Part shown: positions 12,028 to 23,728 of the stretch, one piece after another
How positions within the stretch are numbered: position 1 is the first letter of the stretch
How the letters are laid out: each line of letters opens with the position of its first letter
NCBI GenBank assembly: GCA_033807695.1
Contig: CM066304.1
Span: 4,377,691 to 4,441,690 of the forward strand
Reading direction: 5' to 3'
From: Daedaleopsis sinensis
Taxonomy: Eukaryota > Basidiomycota > Agaricomycetes > Polyporales > Polyporaceae
Length of the DNA stretch: 64,000 bases
Position numbers and translations under genes: made by a program
The notes under the pieces: generated by a model
What the model saw: only the letters and a program-made list of their open reading frames with translations
The model's database searches: none
What the model was told of the DNA's origin: nothing

Positions 12028-15000
12028 ATGCCGCCCCGCGGCTACAGCCGCCTCGCTCAATCCCCCACACGTCCGTCGTCTCCCGCTCTCCTGCCCATTC
12101 CGTATGCTCACTGCGCAACTATCCCATAACAGGCGGCCGCGACGACCACCACGCCCGCGACTGCTCCCCGCTCTCCCCAATCGAGGCCCGCCGCTCGATA
12201 CTCACCGTCTCTACCCTCGATCCGGAGACCGCGGAGGAGATCGAAGCGGAGGAGGACGCGCACGCCGGAGTTGCGACCGTCGAGGCTGCCGAGCAGCTCT
12301 TTGGCAAGCGGTCCAAATGGTTCCTCTTCATCGGGTGAGTCCTCCTTCTCGTCCATTCCTGCTATCCGCCCCCCCTCTTCCTTCTCCGTCCGCTATCGTC
12401 TGCAGCACAGCCCTGACTCCGTTGCTCGAACGGAATCACATCCTGTGGGAGTCTCCTAGTATCGCAACCAGCCAGCTAGGGTGTGTTTCGCAGGCAGAGC
12501 TAGCAAAGAGACGTACACTAGCCGTTTGATGGATCCCGTATAGAAGTAGCCCATGTCACCCGAGCGGCACCGAACACGCGCGATGACGACTATATGCGCC
12601 CCGGATGTGACTCTACACTCGCCTTGTGCGCGATGCGTTCTCACCGGGTCTTGACTATGTCCCGCTCACGTCAGGGTCCCGTATATAGTCCATTGAGCGC
12701 TGCTGCTTGCGCGACGCGACTTTGCAATGCGTACAAGCACAGGCTTGCCATGACCCGCCTGTTCAGTGCAGATCGTCCGACTTCGAACGCTGCTAGAAAG
12801 TGGCAATCTCGAGCCCGGTCGGTTAGGGTGCATCTCACAATGGAAACGAGAGGGGAGTTCGAGAAAGAGACGTACCCTGACCGTCTGGTGAAACTCATAT
12901 AGTTGTCATGAAGGTCACCACCTATTATAATGTCGCCGTCGGGGCTGGCGCGCGCCACGACTGCGTAGTGCTCGACGCTTTCGGAAGCCGTGACATCGAG
13001 TCCAGCGACCGCCGAGCATTAATATTGCTTCGCGTGAGCGCGACCAAGTCCGTACGCGCGATGGGCGGGCTATGCGCACCGGCGTGACTGCATGCGCCCC
13101 GCTGTAACAAACTGTGACTGCGCCCGCGACGGAGCCGCAGGGAACGGACAGCCACACGAGACCGCTCGCTGGTTGAGTGTTGTTCCAGCCCTCATACTGT
13201 GCTCTTTCCTTCATGCACGATCGTATTCTCGGATCCCAGGATCGGAGACGCGGCAACGCAGCGCCCTATGACACGATAGAAACCTCGTGGGTGAGCGGGC
13301 GCTGTGCACCTTTTGCGTGTCGTCTTTCGCACAAGTATATGTGGAGGCGACATCAGACGACACCTTTACCTACCCCCGTCGGCCAAGACGTCGTACATCG
13401 GTTTTGGCCACATGTTTCCACGTTTCCCGTTCGAGCCGTCTCGCACTCCCCGTTTGTTCTTCCAGGCAGGAGTTCTGGATGTCCGCGACTGACATCGTAC
13501 ACTGCAGGATCGGTCTCGCGTCCTACATGTACTCGCTTGACAATCAAACGACATACAATTATCTCCAGTTCGCCACCTCCCACTTTGGACAGCACAGTCT
13601 CATCTCCACTATACAAGTCGTACAATCCATCCTTGGTGAGCATATGCGCCGGCCCATCCTCGTATGACACTCACCCGGTGATTAGTTGCCTGCGGAAAGC
13701 CTATAATTGCTAAGGTTGCCGATGTCACCTCTCGTGCGACCGCTTATCTAGTCGTCCGTGAGTCGCGTCCTTCTTTGTTTGTGTCCACTGCTTACACCCG
13801 TTTCTAGTTGTATTTTATGTCTCTGGTGAGCGAGGACGCGTGTCGATCCGATTCGCCTGGATTGACCCTGCCCAGGTTACATTGTTATCGCTACCTCGCC
13901 GAACGTCGGCGCACTCGGAGTCGGAATCGTTTTATATGCTATGTACGTCTCCTCGTTCCGTGCCCTGGCCGCAACACTCACGCATCGGACTCCAGCGGAT
14001 ACACGTGTGTCTCGTCCTCGCTCACGTCCACACATCGCTGAGCCGTCCGCACAGTGGATTGCAACTGCTCACATCTGTCATCATAGCTGACATCACCACT
14101 CTTAAATGGCGCGGGCTCGTCTCCGGACTGACCTCGACGCCGTTCATCTTCAACGCGTACATCGGCTCCAAGCTGGCGACCGCCGTGCTCGAGAATCTCG
14201 GCTGGCGATGGGGCTGTGGGTCTCTGTACTGTCGTGGATACACCGATCGCTGACTCGCACCGCAGATGCCATGTTTGCGGTACTCGTCCCCGTCGCGCTC
14301 ACTCCGCTCATCCTCACCCTCATGTGGGGCGAGCGGCAGGCGAAGAAGCGCGGGCTCATCCAAGTCGCGCCACCCCGCGACGACCTCACGCCGCCTGTCA
14401 AGACGCGCTTTCTACAACGCGTGTGGCTGTTCGCGGAGCAGCTTGATCTCGTCGGCCTGATCTTCCTCGGTGTCGCGGTCGCGCTCATCCTCCTCCCGAT
14501 GACGCTCGCGAACCGACAGCACACGAGCTGGAGCAGCCGTGCGTATCTGCTCTCATGCACGAATTCCTTGCCTCACACATCCTTGCAGCATCCATGATTG
14601 CGATGCTGGTGTCCGGCTGGCTCCTGCTGCCTGCATTCGCTGTGTGGGACACAAAGTTCGCAAAGCGGCCTGTGATCCCGCGTCGGTTCCTCTTCAACCG
14701 GACCGTGCTCTGCGCGGCGTGGATCGGGTTCTTCGACTTCGTGCGTCATGGTCTGCGCCCGCCTTCGCTCGCTTAGCACTGACAGGATCGACGGCTTCTC
14801 GCAGCTCTCGTTCTTCCTCACGTTTACGTACCTCTCGTCGTTTGTATTGGTGACGAAGCCATGGCGAGTCTCACGTCGGCGTGCCTGTGCTCCTTCTCAC
14901 CGCTAACGCGTATCACAGGTCTATGACGAACGTGTTCTACTTCGGCCAGGCGCAGACGATCGCCCTCACCGTCTTCGGGCTCATCGCGGGGATCGCTATG

Positions 15001-15919
15001 CGCTTCACGCACCGCTACAAGGTACGCCCGACCGCCCCCTTCCTCATCCGTCGGGTGCTCATGCGATTCTCCGCAGTCGCTGCTCGTCGGAGGTCTTGCG
15101 ATCCGGCTCGTGGGCGTCGCGCTGATGATCTACTCGCGGCGCGCGGACGCGTCCTCGTTCTCGCTCGTGCTCACGCAGCTCCTGCAGGGCATGGGCGGCG
15201 GGTTCGCGGCGATGTGCTCCGGGGTGGGCGCGCAGGCGTCGGTCCCGCACGCGGACGTCGCGGTCGCCATCGCCCTCGTCCTCCTCTGGACGGAGATCGG
15301 GGGCGGGGTCGGCGGGAGCATCGCTGGGGCGATCTGGGCGCGGCAGATGCCGGAGCGGCTGGCGAATTACTTGCCGGGCCTTGGCGCGGAGGAGCGCGAG
15401 AGGCTGTTTGGGAGCATCGAGAGCGTGCGCGAGATGCCGATGGAGGACCCGGTGCGGCAGGGCGTTATTGCTGGTGCGTCGCGTTCTTCGTTCGTCTCCT
15501 TCCATCCTTTTCTACTTCGTGCTCCAATGCGTGCCGCGCCGTCGCGCACGGCTCGTCCTTCGCATTGTACATCCCCGTATTCGTATTCCGGGTCCGGTCT
15601 TCCGCATCCTCGCTGACGACCCGGCCATCTGACAGCGTACAGCGACACGATGAAGACGATGCTCGTCGCGGCGACGGTGCTGAGCGCCGTCCCGCTCGTG
15701 CTCGCGCTCCTCATGCCGAACTGGTACCTCGGCGACCAGCAGAACGCGGTCGAGGACGCGGACGCGGTCGCGCGCCGCGGCCATTCGCGGCATACGTCGC
15801 TGTCGCGCTCGCATGTGCGGTACTCGGTCGAGGAGGATGAACTCGAACGCGAGGAGAGGGCGGAGAGGGCGGAGAGGGAGAGGGAGCCGCTGGTGGGTAA
15901 CGGTGGGGCGGCTGCGTGA
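12028..15919 (+). CDS. Siderophore-iron MFS transporter (ARN/Sit1/MirB type), 655 aa
   Basis: Fourteen exons join in frame: 12028-12070, 12133-12334, 13508-13635, 13686-13757, 13808-13825, 13876-13942, 13996-14004, 14055-14215, 14266-14538, 14589-14740, 14805-14863, 14919-15021, 15077-15473 and 15636-15919. The product has an acidic cytosolic N-terminus and then the family's characteristic order: SYMYSLDNQTTYNYL, FATSHFGQHSLI, GKPIIAKVADVTSRATAY, GLQLLTSVIIADITTLKWRG, SKLATAVLENLGWRWGYAMF and PMTLANRQH. The C-terminal tail is charged. Members import ferric siderophore complexes by proton symport. Exons 5 and 7 are only 18 and 9 nt. The intron at 14864-14918 is GC-AG. Intron 2 is 1,173 nt where the others are 45-110. 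Flanking CFEM genes support a role in iron uptake. Substrate cannot be assigned. Confidence 0.9.
12335..13507 (+). other. Outsized intron of the transporter gene
   Basis: This intron starts GTGAGT, ends CTGCAG, and joins FLFIG to IGLASYMYSL exactly where homologues are continuous. It is about fifteen times longer than its neighbours. A roughly 40-nt motif starting GAGACGTAC occurs twice (near 12509 and 12869), which suggests inserted and partly duplicated sequence. I see no coding remnant and no clear terminal repeats. Confidence 0.6.
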
Positions 15920-16773
15920 GGCGGCTGTCTGGTGTAGGGCTGCATGTCGGAGGACTCGGATGTAATGGTATACCTTGTATATAGTACGGACTGCGGTGGA
16001 TTATCTCGACGTGGATCGCGGACATGCTGCTTAGGCAGTATGCGTTGGAGGGCTGCAGGATCCGGATGTGCGTGGGTGATAGTCACGGCGAGGATGTCAG
16101 GTTATCGCCGTCCCCAAGCGCTGACTACTGCTGTTCCTCTTGCTTCCAACGGGTCAAACTGGCCTTTTGGAATGCTTTCTCCGATAGACATGCTGGCTGA
16201 GCTCTTACGAATTTCTCTGGCTAGGGACACTCCTCTCGCTGTCATCTTGCGACGATGTTGAACTCGCCCGCACCACCGTCCGAAGACTCGCCGGTCGGCG
16301 GTTGCTCCTCCTCCTCCCTCCTTCCACGCATATGTTCGTGGAGCGGTTACTGTGGTGACTCGGCCCGGGAGCGATCCTGCGGCGATCGCGAGTCACATCG
16401 CTCGTCAGGTACGTCGCATGGCAAACAGCTAGTCCCTTTGTCATCACTACGAACGAAGCTATCGCGGATGTTCTGCCGCAGGCTCGATGGAGCGTTCAAG
16501 CTTCCGCGCGTCCGCCCTCACGGCAGAAACATTAATTTGCAAGCGAGTAATAGTACTAGGTATGTAACGAGCGTCTTCTTCTTTCTACTATCGTCCGCTG
16601 CGATCACAGGTCCCGACTCGGCGTCCTACATGCGCATGCCGCAACAACGTTCACGGCGCGAAACCGTCGGCACGAGCGTCGAGTTGGAGCCACAGCTAGT
16701 ACGTCGCGGTCCTGTTCGATTCCCTCGCCCCCCCGAGGCGACCTCTCTCCGTGTATACGGGTCGACCGCAGGA
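15920..16773. other. Convergent intergenic region
   Basis: Lies between the 3' ends of the transporter and CFEM gene 2. A short spliceable stretch near 16325-16407 reads HAYVRGAVTVVTRPGSDPAA, which may be a gene relic. I cannot name it. Confidence 0.3.
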
Positions 16774-17934
16774 TCACAGCACGAGCACAGCGCCGACAAC
16801 AGCCACGCCCACGCCGAACACGCCCGCGGTGAGCCCCGAGGCCGCGTTCGAGCCAGCGGTGGGAGCGCTGGTCGCGGTGCCCGTGGAGAAGGTGCCCGTG
16901 AGCACCGTCGCGGTGCTCCCGGACGCGTCGGTGGTCACGGTGCTGCCGGATGCGTCTGTCGTCACGGTGCTGCCGGATGCGTCGGTGGTCACGGTGCTCA
17001 TTGAAGCGTCCGTCGTCGTGGGGTCGCTGGACGCGTCCGTCGTCGTGGGGTCGCTGGACGCGTCCGTCGTCGTGGGGTCGCTAGACGCGTCCGTCGTGGT
17101 AGGGCTGGGGGATGTGGTGGCTGCGTTCGAGTCCGTGGGCGCGGCGGCGCCGGTCGAGGTGCCCGTGCTGGGGGACGGCGCTCCGGGGCTGGTGGACGTC
17201 GTAGCCTTCACGGGGTCGCTGGACGTGTGCGTGGGCGTGGTGGGCGGTGTCGTCTTCGTGGTGCTGCTGGAGGTGTCCGTCGTCGTCTTCGCGGTGCTCG
17301 TCGTCTTAGCCGTGGTGCTCGTCGTCGTAGCCGGGGTGCTCGTCGTCTTAACCGTGGTGCTCGTCGTCTTAACCGTGGTGCTCGTCGTCTTAGCCGGGGT
17401 GCTCGTGGTCTGCGCCGGGGCGCTGACTGTCGCAGAGGCAGAGCTGCCGTCAGCAAGCGCGTTCGTGTGGCCAGTGTGACTCAACAGGCGTGCATGGATG
17501 GACGCCCCGCGCGGACAACTCGAAGCACGCACCAGCGGCCGCGCGTCCATATGCGGCTGCCGCCATGGGCCCGAGCACGGGGTGGGGCAAGTCTCAGGAG
17601 AAGGGATGGCGGACTCACCGGTGGTTCCGCACCACTGCTTCTCGAGCGCCTCGACCTGCGCCATGTCCGCGGCCGTGCAGCTCTTCTTGAGGCAGGCGAA
17701 CGTCTGCGCCTGGAAGTCCGTGTTTGTGCAGAAGCATTGCACGTCCGCGCTGTGTGCGTGTGTGCGCTCGGTCAGCGCCAAGCTCACTATGCAGCGGGGG
17801 AGGGGAACGTACATGCTGGAGCAGCCCTTCGACTGGCTGATGCAGTTGATGATGCAGGGCGAGATGCCGGAGGTCGACTGCGCGTGCGCGAACGCGGCGG
17901 AGGCGAGGACGAGGGCGGCGAGGGAGAGCTGCAT
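16774..17934 (-). CDS. GPI-anchored CFEM-domain protein 2, 301 aa
   Basis: Exons 17934-17813, 17749-17619 and 17426-16774 join in frame. The product has a signal peptide (ending AFAHAQ), a CFEM module (CIINC, GCSS, DVQCFCTN, ACLKKSC, KQWCG), a Thr/Ser-rich stalk and a hydrophobic GPI tail ending VVGAVLVL. The stalk has in-frame tandem repeats: TTSTxxKTT units, four SSDPTTTDA-type units, then SGSTVTTDA units. Exon 2 is 131 nt, as in CFEM gene 1, and both introns fall at the same codons, so the two are paralogues on opposite strands facing each other across the transporter. Haem or iron binding at the cell surface is known for some family members; here it is inferred from context. Confidence 0.88.
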   Translation of the reverse strand: MQLSLAALVLASAAFAHAQSTSGISPCIINCISQSKGCSSMYVPLPRCIVSLALTERTHAHSADVQCFCTNTDFQAQTFACLKKSCTAADMAQVEALEKQWCGTTGESAIPSPETCPTPCSGPWRQPHMDARPLVRASSCPRGASIHARLLSHTGHTNALADGSSASATVSAPAQTTSTPAKTTSTTVKTTSTTVKTTSTPATTTSTTAKTTSTAKTTTDTSSSTTKTTPPTTPTHTSSDPVKATTSTSPGAPSPSTGTSTGAAAPTDSNAATTSPSPTTTDASSDPTTTDASSDPTTTDASSDPTTTDASMSTVTTDASGSTVTTDASGSTVTTDASGSTATVLTGTFSTGTATSAPTAGSNAASGLTAGVFGVGVAVVGAVLVL

Positions 17935-20487
17935 CGCGATGTGAATGGAGTCGCGGCGGTGGGGAGATGGAGGGGCGAGCGGGCGGAGAAAGCTCCCGTT
18001 CGGAAGATCGGAAGCGTTCTTATATCGCTACCTCGCGCAGGGGAGTTGTGCGAAGCTGGCCATCTATCCTGCGAGCTCATTCGAGAAATTTGTTCGACTC
18101 GCGCGATTCGTGCCAGATCGCCGGCGACGGGAGCGCGCTGGGCATCGACCCGCCGCTAAGCTCTACTGAGCTCTAATAGTGATTAAGCTACTAGGCGATG
18201 TCAGGCCGTGTCGCAGTTGCCAGTTGGTGGTCAGAAGGAGATCGAGGAAGGCAAGAGGGCCTAACCGAGACTGTGCGTCGGGTTCGCGGCGCGCGCACGA
18301 CTAGACTGCGCTCAACTGCGCTAGTTTCGTGCTCCCCGACATATCCATCAGGCGCATCAATTGTCCTTCATAAATAGAATCAAACAGCATGAGACAGGCC
18401 AAAAGCAGGCGGGCAGGCCGCAGGCGTGGTGCAGGGTTCAAGATCGTCAAAATCGAGAACAGATTTACTATCACTGATACTATCAGAATAACCAGCCTGC
18501 ACGGTTCGCGTCGGGCGCACGTGCGTGTCCGGCCGACTCAGAAACCGTCGGGAGCCGTCGGGGTAGCGTCTGGTGGCGGGTTTTATCGGAGGTTTTGTGC
18601 AGCCAAGGCCCAAGAAAGCCTCCGACACGGGCGTTAGTATGTCCATTTATAGACTGATGAGTCTCTGCGTCAGCGCCTCAGTGAAACCTCCAATCCGAAA
18701 ACCTCGTCCCCGTCCCGCTGCGGCGGCTGCCGTGAATGTTCCCCTACTCGATATTGCAGTTGCCCGCGTCGATGTCGGTAAGTTCGCCGTATGTAGACCC
18801 AGTCATCTGCGTGTGGATCTCACCCTCTTACAGCATCGTCCCGACGACCTCGGACCCGGGACGGTCACCAGTGATCGCCTTCTGGCTGAGTACCGCACTG
18901 CTTGCCAAGCCTTCAAGTTATTGATGAACGATACAATATATGCACGCTCGGTGCCCTCGGGTCTCCGAGGGGCTGGTGGTGAGTACGATGCAGAGAATCG
19001 CGACTTGTCAACTCACTGGGACGTAACCGTGATCGCGCTGACCTTGCTGTACATGTAGAGGCTCGAAGACACCATGCAAAACCCTGCAAATTAGGGAGCA
19101 ATACCGATACTGCCAAAAGGTGAGGAGCTAGGTTGTAGGAGGTTATAGGGAGTTCTCACCGCGTAGGTCGGTACGGTCCACCCCCACCCTCAGGGCGCAG
19201 TCGCCCCACCGGCAAGTGCGCATTGCATGCGAGTATGGATAGCAATGTGAGTACGCACATTATCATTCGAGATGGGACTTGCACTTACAGAGCTGCGTGT
19301 GCAGGCAGGTCGCATGGGTGGAGACATGACGTTCAGCCGTGTCGGCGTCGCGCCCGCGCCTTCTGTAGGTGAAGGAATTGACCCCCACCGAGTCCGATGG
19401 TTGTGTGGTACTTCATAGCTGCGGAACTGTGTGTGAAGCCGTTCGCTCACATTCTGCAGCCTACGCCTGCCAGTGCTATAGCAGCACCGAGCTCGAGCTC
19501 GAGAGGTTATAGCGGGGACGAGTCGTACGTTACTACGGAGCAGCGTGAGTGGTGTGGAGGCAGTGAGTAGTGATAGCTCATTTAGGATCGGATAATGCTT
19601 ACCTGTTGATTGAGAATCGGGACGCTACCAGTCCGTCCCACCTTCCATGGAGGTTGGTAGAGAGATACAGGAGGCGCCAAGGGAAGGCACCGGGCCGCCC
19701 ACAGCCGTTCCGACTTGGCGCCCGCTACGAGCACTTTCTGAGGCTGGAGCCAGGCTGGAGCTGTTCGCTATACTCTCTTTCTAGCTTGCTTGACTCACGG
19801 AAGGCTGACGCTGGCGTGCCTATACCGCTACTGGCCTACATCTTCTCCTGCAACGTAGTGGTCTCGAGGACTCCGTGTGTGGCGTGACTGGATCGTGCGT
19901 ATGCGTAGACGGTGATAACCCGGGGGCGAGAGTGTGGATTTCAATGTGCGTGCGCTCTATGCTCTCGCCGGATCATCTTTGTGGAATTTAGGATCTGTCG
20001 CATAGAACTTGGTTGTACCGGCCTCTGAGATCATCACTCGCGAACAAAGTAAGCTATGCACCTGGACATCTGCCCTCAATTATATCCGTCCCGAACTCGG
20101 ATCTCTCTGTATTCTGTCCTGCAAGAGTTCTTGACATATCTGGCTCTGTGACAGCACACTCGCCCGGATCTCTGTTAGCGAACATACACGACGCCGCTGG
20201 TAGCACGCGAAACCGACACCGCCTCCTTGCGCGCTGCAACTTCGCCCTCCCCTCTCTCACAAGTTGCGCCGTCATCTCAGGCGCATACAACTGGCCGCCT
20301 TCTCCACCAATATCCGCCGGGTGTTCTGAGGCACGCGTACAACTCCTGGTCGGGACCCGATTCATCGGCGAGTAAGTAGTAACTGTATCTGCCCCATCTT
20401 TCAACCTACTCCCTACGCGACGGGACCCCTCTCCTCGCGTCACCCGCCTCTTCCGTGCAAGCAACAGCCCTCGACACGCTGAAGAGG
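17935..20487. other. Intergenic, nothing recognised
   Basis: No gene, RNA or repeat could be supported in this 2.5-kb stretch. A TATA-like TATAAG (minus strand) lies about 90 bp before the CFEM 2 start. Open frames such as 18573-19058 show no domain. Confidence 0.35.
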
Positions 20488-20698
20488 GTCCTGCCAGACT
20501 GAGAGTTTCGTCCACCTCGCAGATGACATCCGTGTTCGTGCACTGACTCTCCGCGTGAAGGCAGGACACTCGCACTAGCGAACCGAGACGACGCGCGAGC
20601 ATCTGTATTTGCTGGGCCCACACCGTCGTGTGCGGGCGTTAGAGCTCCGAGTGCACAGCGACGGCGCGGTTCTATGCTGCATACAACACTGTATCGTC

Positions 20699-21770
20699 TC
20701 GATGGCCAGCCCAAGGCCAAGTTCGGATCCGGCAAGAAGCCCACCCCCGCACCGTACTGTGCCATTAAGGGCTCCTCCAAGACCCAGAAGAACCCTCTCT
20801 TCGAGTCCCAGCCGAAGAATTTCGGTATCGGTGAGTCCTGCTTTAACTTTTGCCCTCCGTCCCCATCTACTACGCACGGTCGTTAATGGACATGCGTCGC
20901 TTCTGCAGGCCAGGACATCCGGCCGAATCAGGACTCGACCCGCTTCGTGAAGTGGCCCGAGCACTTCCGTCTTCAGCACCAGAACTTAGAAGGTCATCCT
21001 CACCCAGCGCATGAAGGCCCCCCCTGCCATCGCGCAGTTCTCGCGCACGCTCGACAAGAACACTGCTACGCAGCTCTTCAAGCTCTTTAACAAGTGCGTT
21101 GCTACTGAATCATTGGTAGCTCCCGCTGACTCTGTGCGCAAGATACCGCCCCGAGACGAAGCAGGAGAAGAAGGCCCGCGGCGTCTCGACGCGGTCGCGA
21201 AGGCGACGGACGGCACAGGAGAAGGAGGCCCAGGCTACGGTGAGTTTCGCGTCCTGCTGTGTCCTCCAACATATACTAACGGCTCGACGCTCCATCAAGG
21301 ACTCGAAGAAGCCCTTGCTCGTCCGCGTCAAGTACGGATACGGACTGAACCACTGCGTCGCACGCATCGAGGTCGCTCGTCGTGATCGCGCTCGACGTCG
21401 ACCCCATCGAGCTCGTCATCTTCCTCCCCGCCGCACAGGCCCGCGCTCTGCCGCCAGATGGCCCACGTCCGAGTCTCGTCAGGTCTCGGACCGCGGCTGG
21501 GGTGACCATCCAGGACGTCAAAGAGCGAGGACCGGCGCGGGCTCGCCACCCTCGTCAGCGCTGCAAAGGCAAACTGGCACGTCCCCGTCCCGGGCCACCG
21601 TGTTGATCCGCGCCCGTTATGCTGCCTGTGACGCGCGCCCGTTCGAGAGCAGCATCGTATGTGGGGCGGTCCGCGGAGGCATCCGTGGCGCGCAGTCGAC
21701 GCAGATGCTCCGCAAGCGTGCGAAGGCTGCGGGTCCGACGCTGTCCGCCGCGGACGCGTCCAAATTCTGA
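20699..21770 (+). pseudogene. Ribosomal protein eL8 pseudogene
   Basis: A broken copy of the intact eL8 gene at 38.2-39.6 kb. It keeps the exon order and many words ([67 protein letters not shown]). It lacks exon 1 with the initiator ATG and lacks the promoter, because the duplication begins within intron 1. A 7-nt insertion near 20984 shifts the frame, and deletions near 21375 and 21470 remove further codons. It was probably non-functional from the time of duplication. Confidence 0.9.
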
Positions 21771-23011
21771 GTCGCTCGCTGTTGCGGGTCTCGTGGCTTT
21801 GGCTCGGCCCTGAAGTGGCTTCGAAAAGACGTCGGTCGTCGCTGTACCCGTTGTGTCGCCTATGCCTATGGCACTGCAATGTGTGCTCTATGCTGCCTGG
21901 TCCTCTCCGCCTCTTGTGTTAACTGGCGGTTGCTCGTCGACCTCGCTTGCTCCTATCGAGATCAACGCGACAGGCTTTACTACGGTAGACAACCACGACC
22001 GTGAATCCAGCGACGTCTCCTTCGAGCCCTGCTAATACTCTCGCGATGGCCAATCGAAGTTGGAGCCGTGCCTGCAGGACCATAACGTGAGTAGTCGTCC
22101 GTCGTCCTGTGCGCTCGCTGATCGCAGGAACAGCCGTTGGCGTGGACAGATCGCGGCGTCGCATGTGGCTTTGTATCAGGTGTGCAAGCCTGCAGACTCC
22201 TCAAGGCCGTTCGTTGCGTGTTTCGCGTGGCCGCAAAATGTTCAGGACCTCTCAGATCTGAGCGACCGAGCATGCCCGCGGGCCCGGGGCCGCTCCCTCC
22301 GGATCCGCTGTCCATCAACCGTAGTGTCCAACTTGTGCCGCATGGCAGAGCCTGAGGGTGAAGCCTGAGGGTGATCAGTCGTGTATGCATATGCGCATCC
22401 CGCTGTTGCAGGTGCGCATCGGGCGGACTCGGCTGAGACGACTTGGCACTTGCAGACAGTCTGGGTCCGATGATATGATGATGATGATGCCATACTTCGC
22501 TGTGGATCTGCGAACCCGCGCACAGGATTCGCAAAGGGTTGTTGGGGTATACGTATTGATGGGGTATTGATGGGCATCCGCGTCGGTAAGCCTGGGCTCT
22601 CTTCATGCATTTCCCCTGTACACTACGAGATCACGGTCCCGGATTGACAGATGGAGCCTTTCAAGTGAATCGCTAGTCAGGACGGAGTGCTGACAAGGAG
22701 ATTCAGTATCCCGGCACTTGCGCTTGGTCCGGATGACGATCGATGTCTATCCTCGAGCTGAGCGTGTACCACAGCCCTCTCGCCTCAAACACGTTCTATG
22801 GCGGGCCCGTCGATGCGTTCTGATGGATATCAATCTGGTACGGAAACACGTACAGGAGTCTCAACCTCCAGTATATATACTTCCGAGGGCAAGCTTCAGT
22901 CGCAATCGAGTCCATCCATTGAAGCTCACCGTGAGGGTTCCATTGGTGACAATTGAATGGCTTTACTGAATGCTGATCCAGATCGTTCTTCGAGCCGAAT
23001 CGTCATTCGCT

Positions 23012-23594
23012 ATGGTCAAACTCTGGACCGTCATCTCCACTCTCGCCGTCACGGCCGGCGTAGTCCAAGGTGCATCGCTCACAGCCCGCGGTCAGTCCTC
23101 ACTCCTCAAAGTGCATCAGCGTTTCGCGTCGCCCGCATCCCACTCACTCTCCTTCTCATCTCTCAGAATCATGCGTGAATAACGACTACGGCCATCTGAA
23201 ATGCGAGACGTCCGGCGGGAGCCCGCTCGTCTCCGACTGCGAAGCCGCGATCAACGACCTCGCCGACAACGACCTCTGCTACCAGGGCAACGGCCACAAG
23301 TCGCACTGCACCACGATCAAGCATCACGGCACGTGCAAGATCGACGTCTGCGGCCAGGCGGAGTCCGCGCTGTTCCGCCCGAACACCGGGCACGGCACTA
23401 CCCCGAGCACCGGGTGCAAGCACTACCTGCGGAACCTCCTGCACGACTGCAAGAGCGGGAATGTCGTGGGGGGCCAGATCTTCCCCCAGAAGTGCAGCGT
23501 GGACTACTATGTCACGTATGACAACTACGCGGTCGAGGACCCGGAGTACAAGAACCCGAATCGCTACCATGTCCAGTTCTCGCACAGCAGCTGA
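23012..23594 (+). CDS. Small secreted cysteine-rich protein, copy A, 168 aa
   Basis: Exons 23012-23090 and 23167-23594. A signal peptide (MVKLWTVISTLAVTAGVVQG) is followed, after a phase-1 intron, by a mature part with ten cysteines in the order C-C-SDCEA-LCYQ-HCTT-TCKI-VCG-GCKH-HDCK-KCSV, and then a charged tail ending YHVQFSHSS. There is no membrane or GPI segment, so export is expected. The SDCEAAIN start and the HDCKSG...GGQI end loosely resemble fungal Hce2- or KP4-type effector folds; I am not sure of this. Function is unknown. Two paralogues are in the window. The TATA-like run near 22871 is shared by all three promoters. The ATG chosen gives the signal peptide. Confidence 0.85.
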
Positions 23595-23728
23595 GGCTGA
23601 GCAGCACCTACGTACCGTATGTCACTCCGTAACATACTCTCCACCTCCATCGGTGTTCTGACCTGTGACTTGTCCGCACATCGTTTTCCAGACTGTCCCT
23701 CAAAGCCCTGGTTCGCGACGCAATTCAC

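Noticed and set aside
16325..16407. Spliceable stretch reading HAYVRGAVTVVTRPG
   Set aside because: Looks protein-like, but it is too short and isolated to assign to a gene or family.
23012..23594. Firm assignment of the secreted proteins to the KP4 or Hce2 families
   Set aside because: Cysteine number and a few words are suggestive, but the spacing does not match either family well enough by eye. Left as unknown function.
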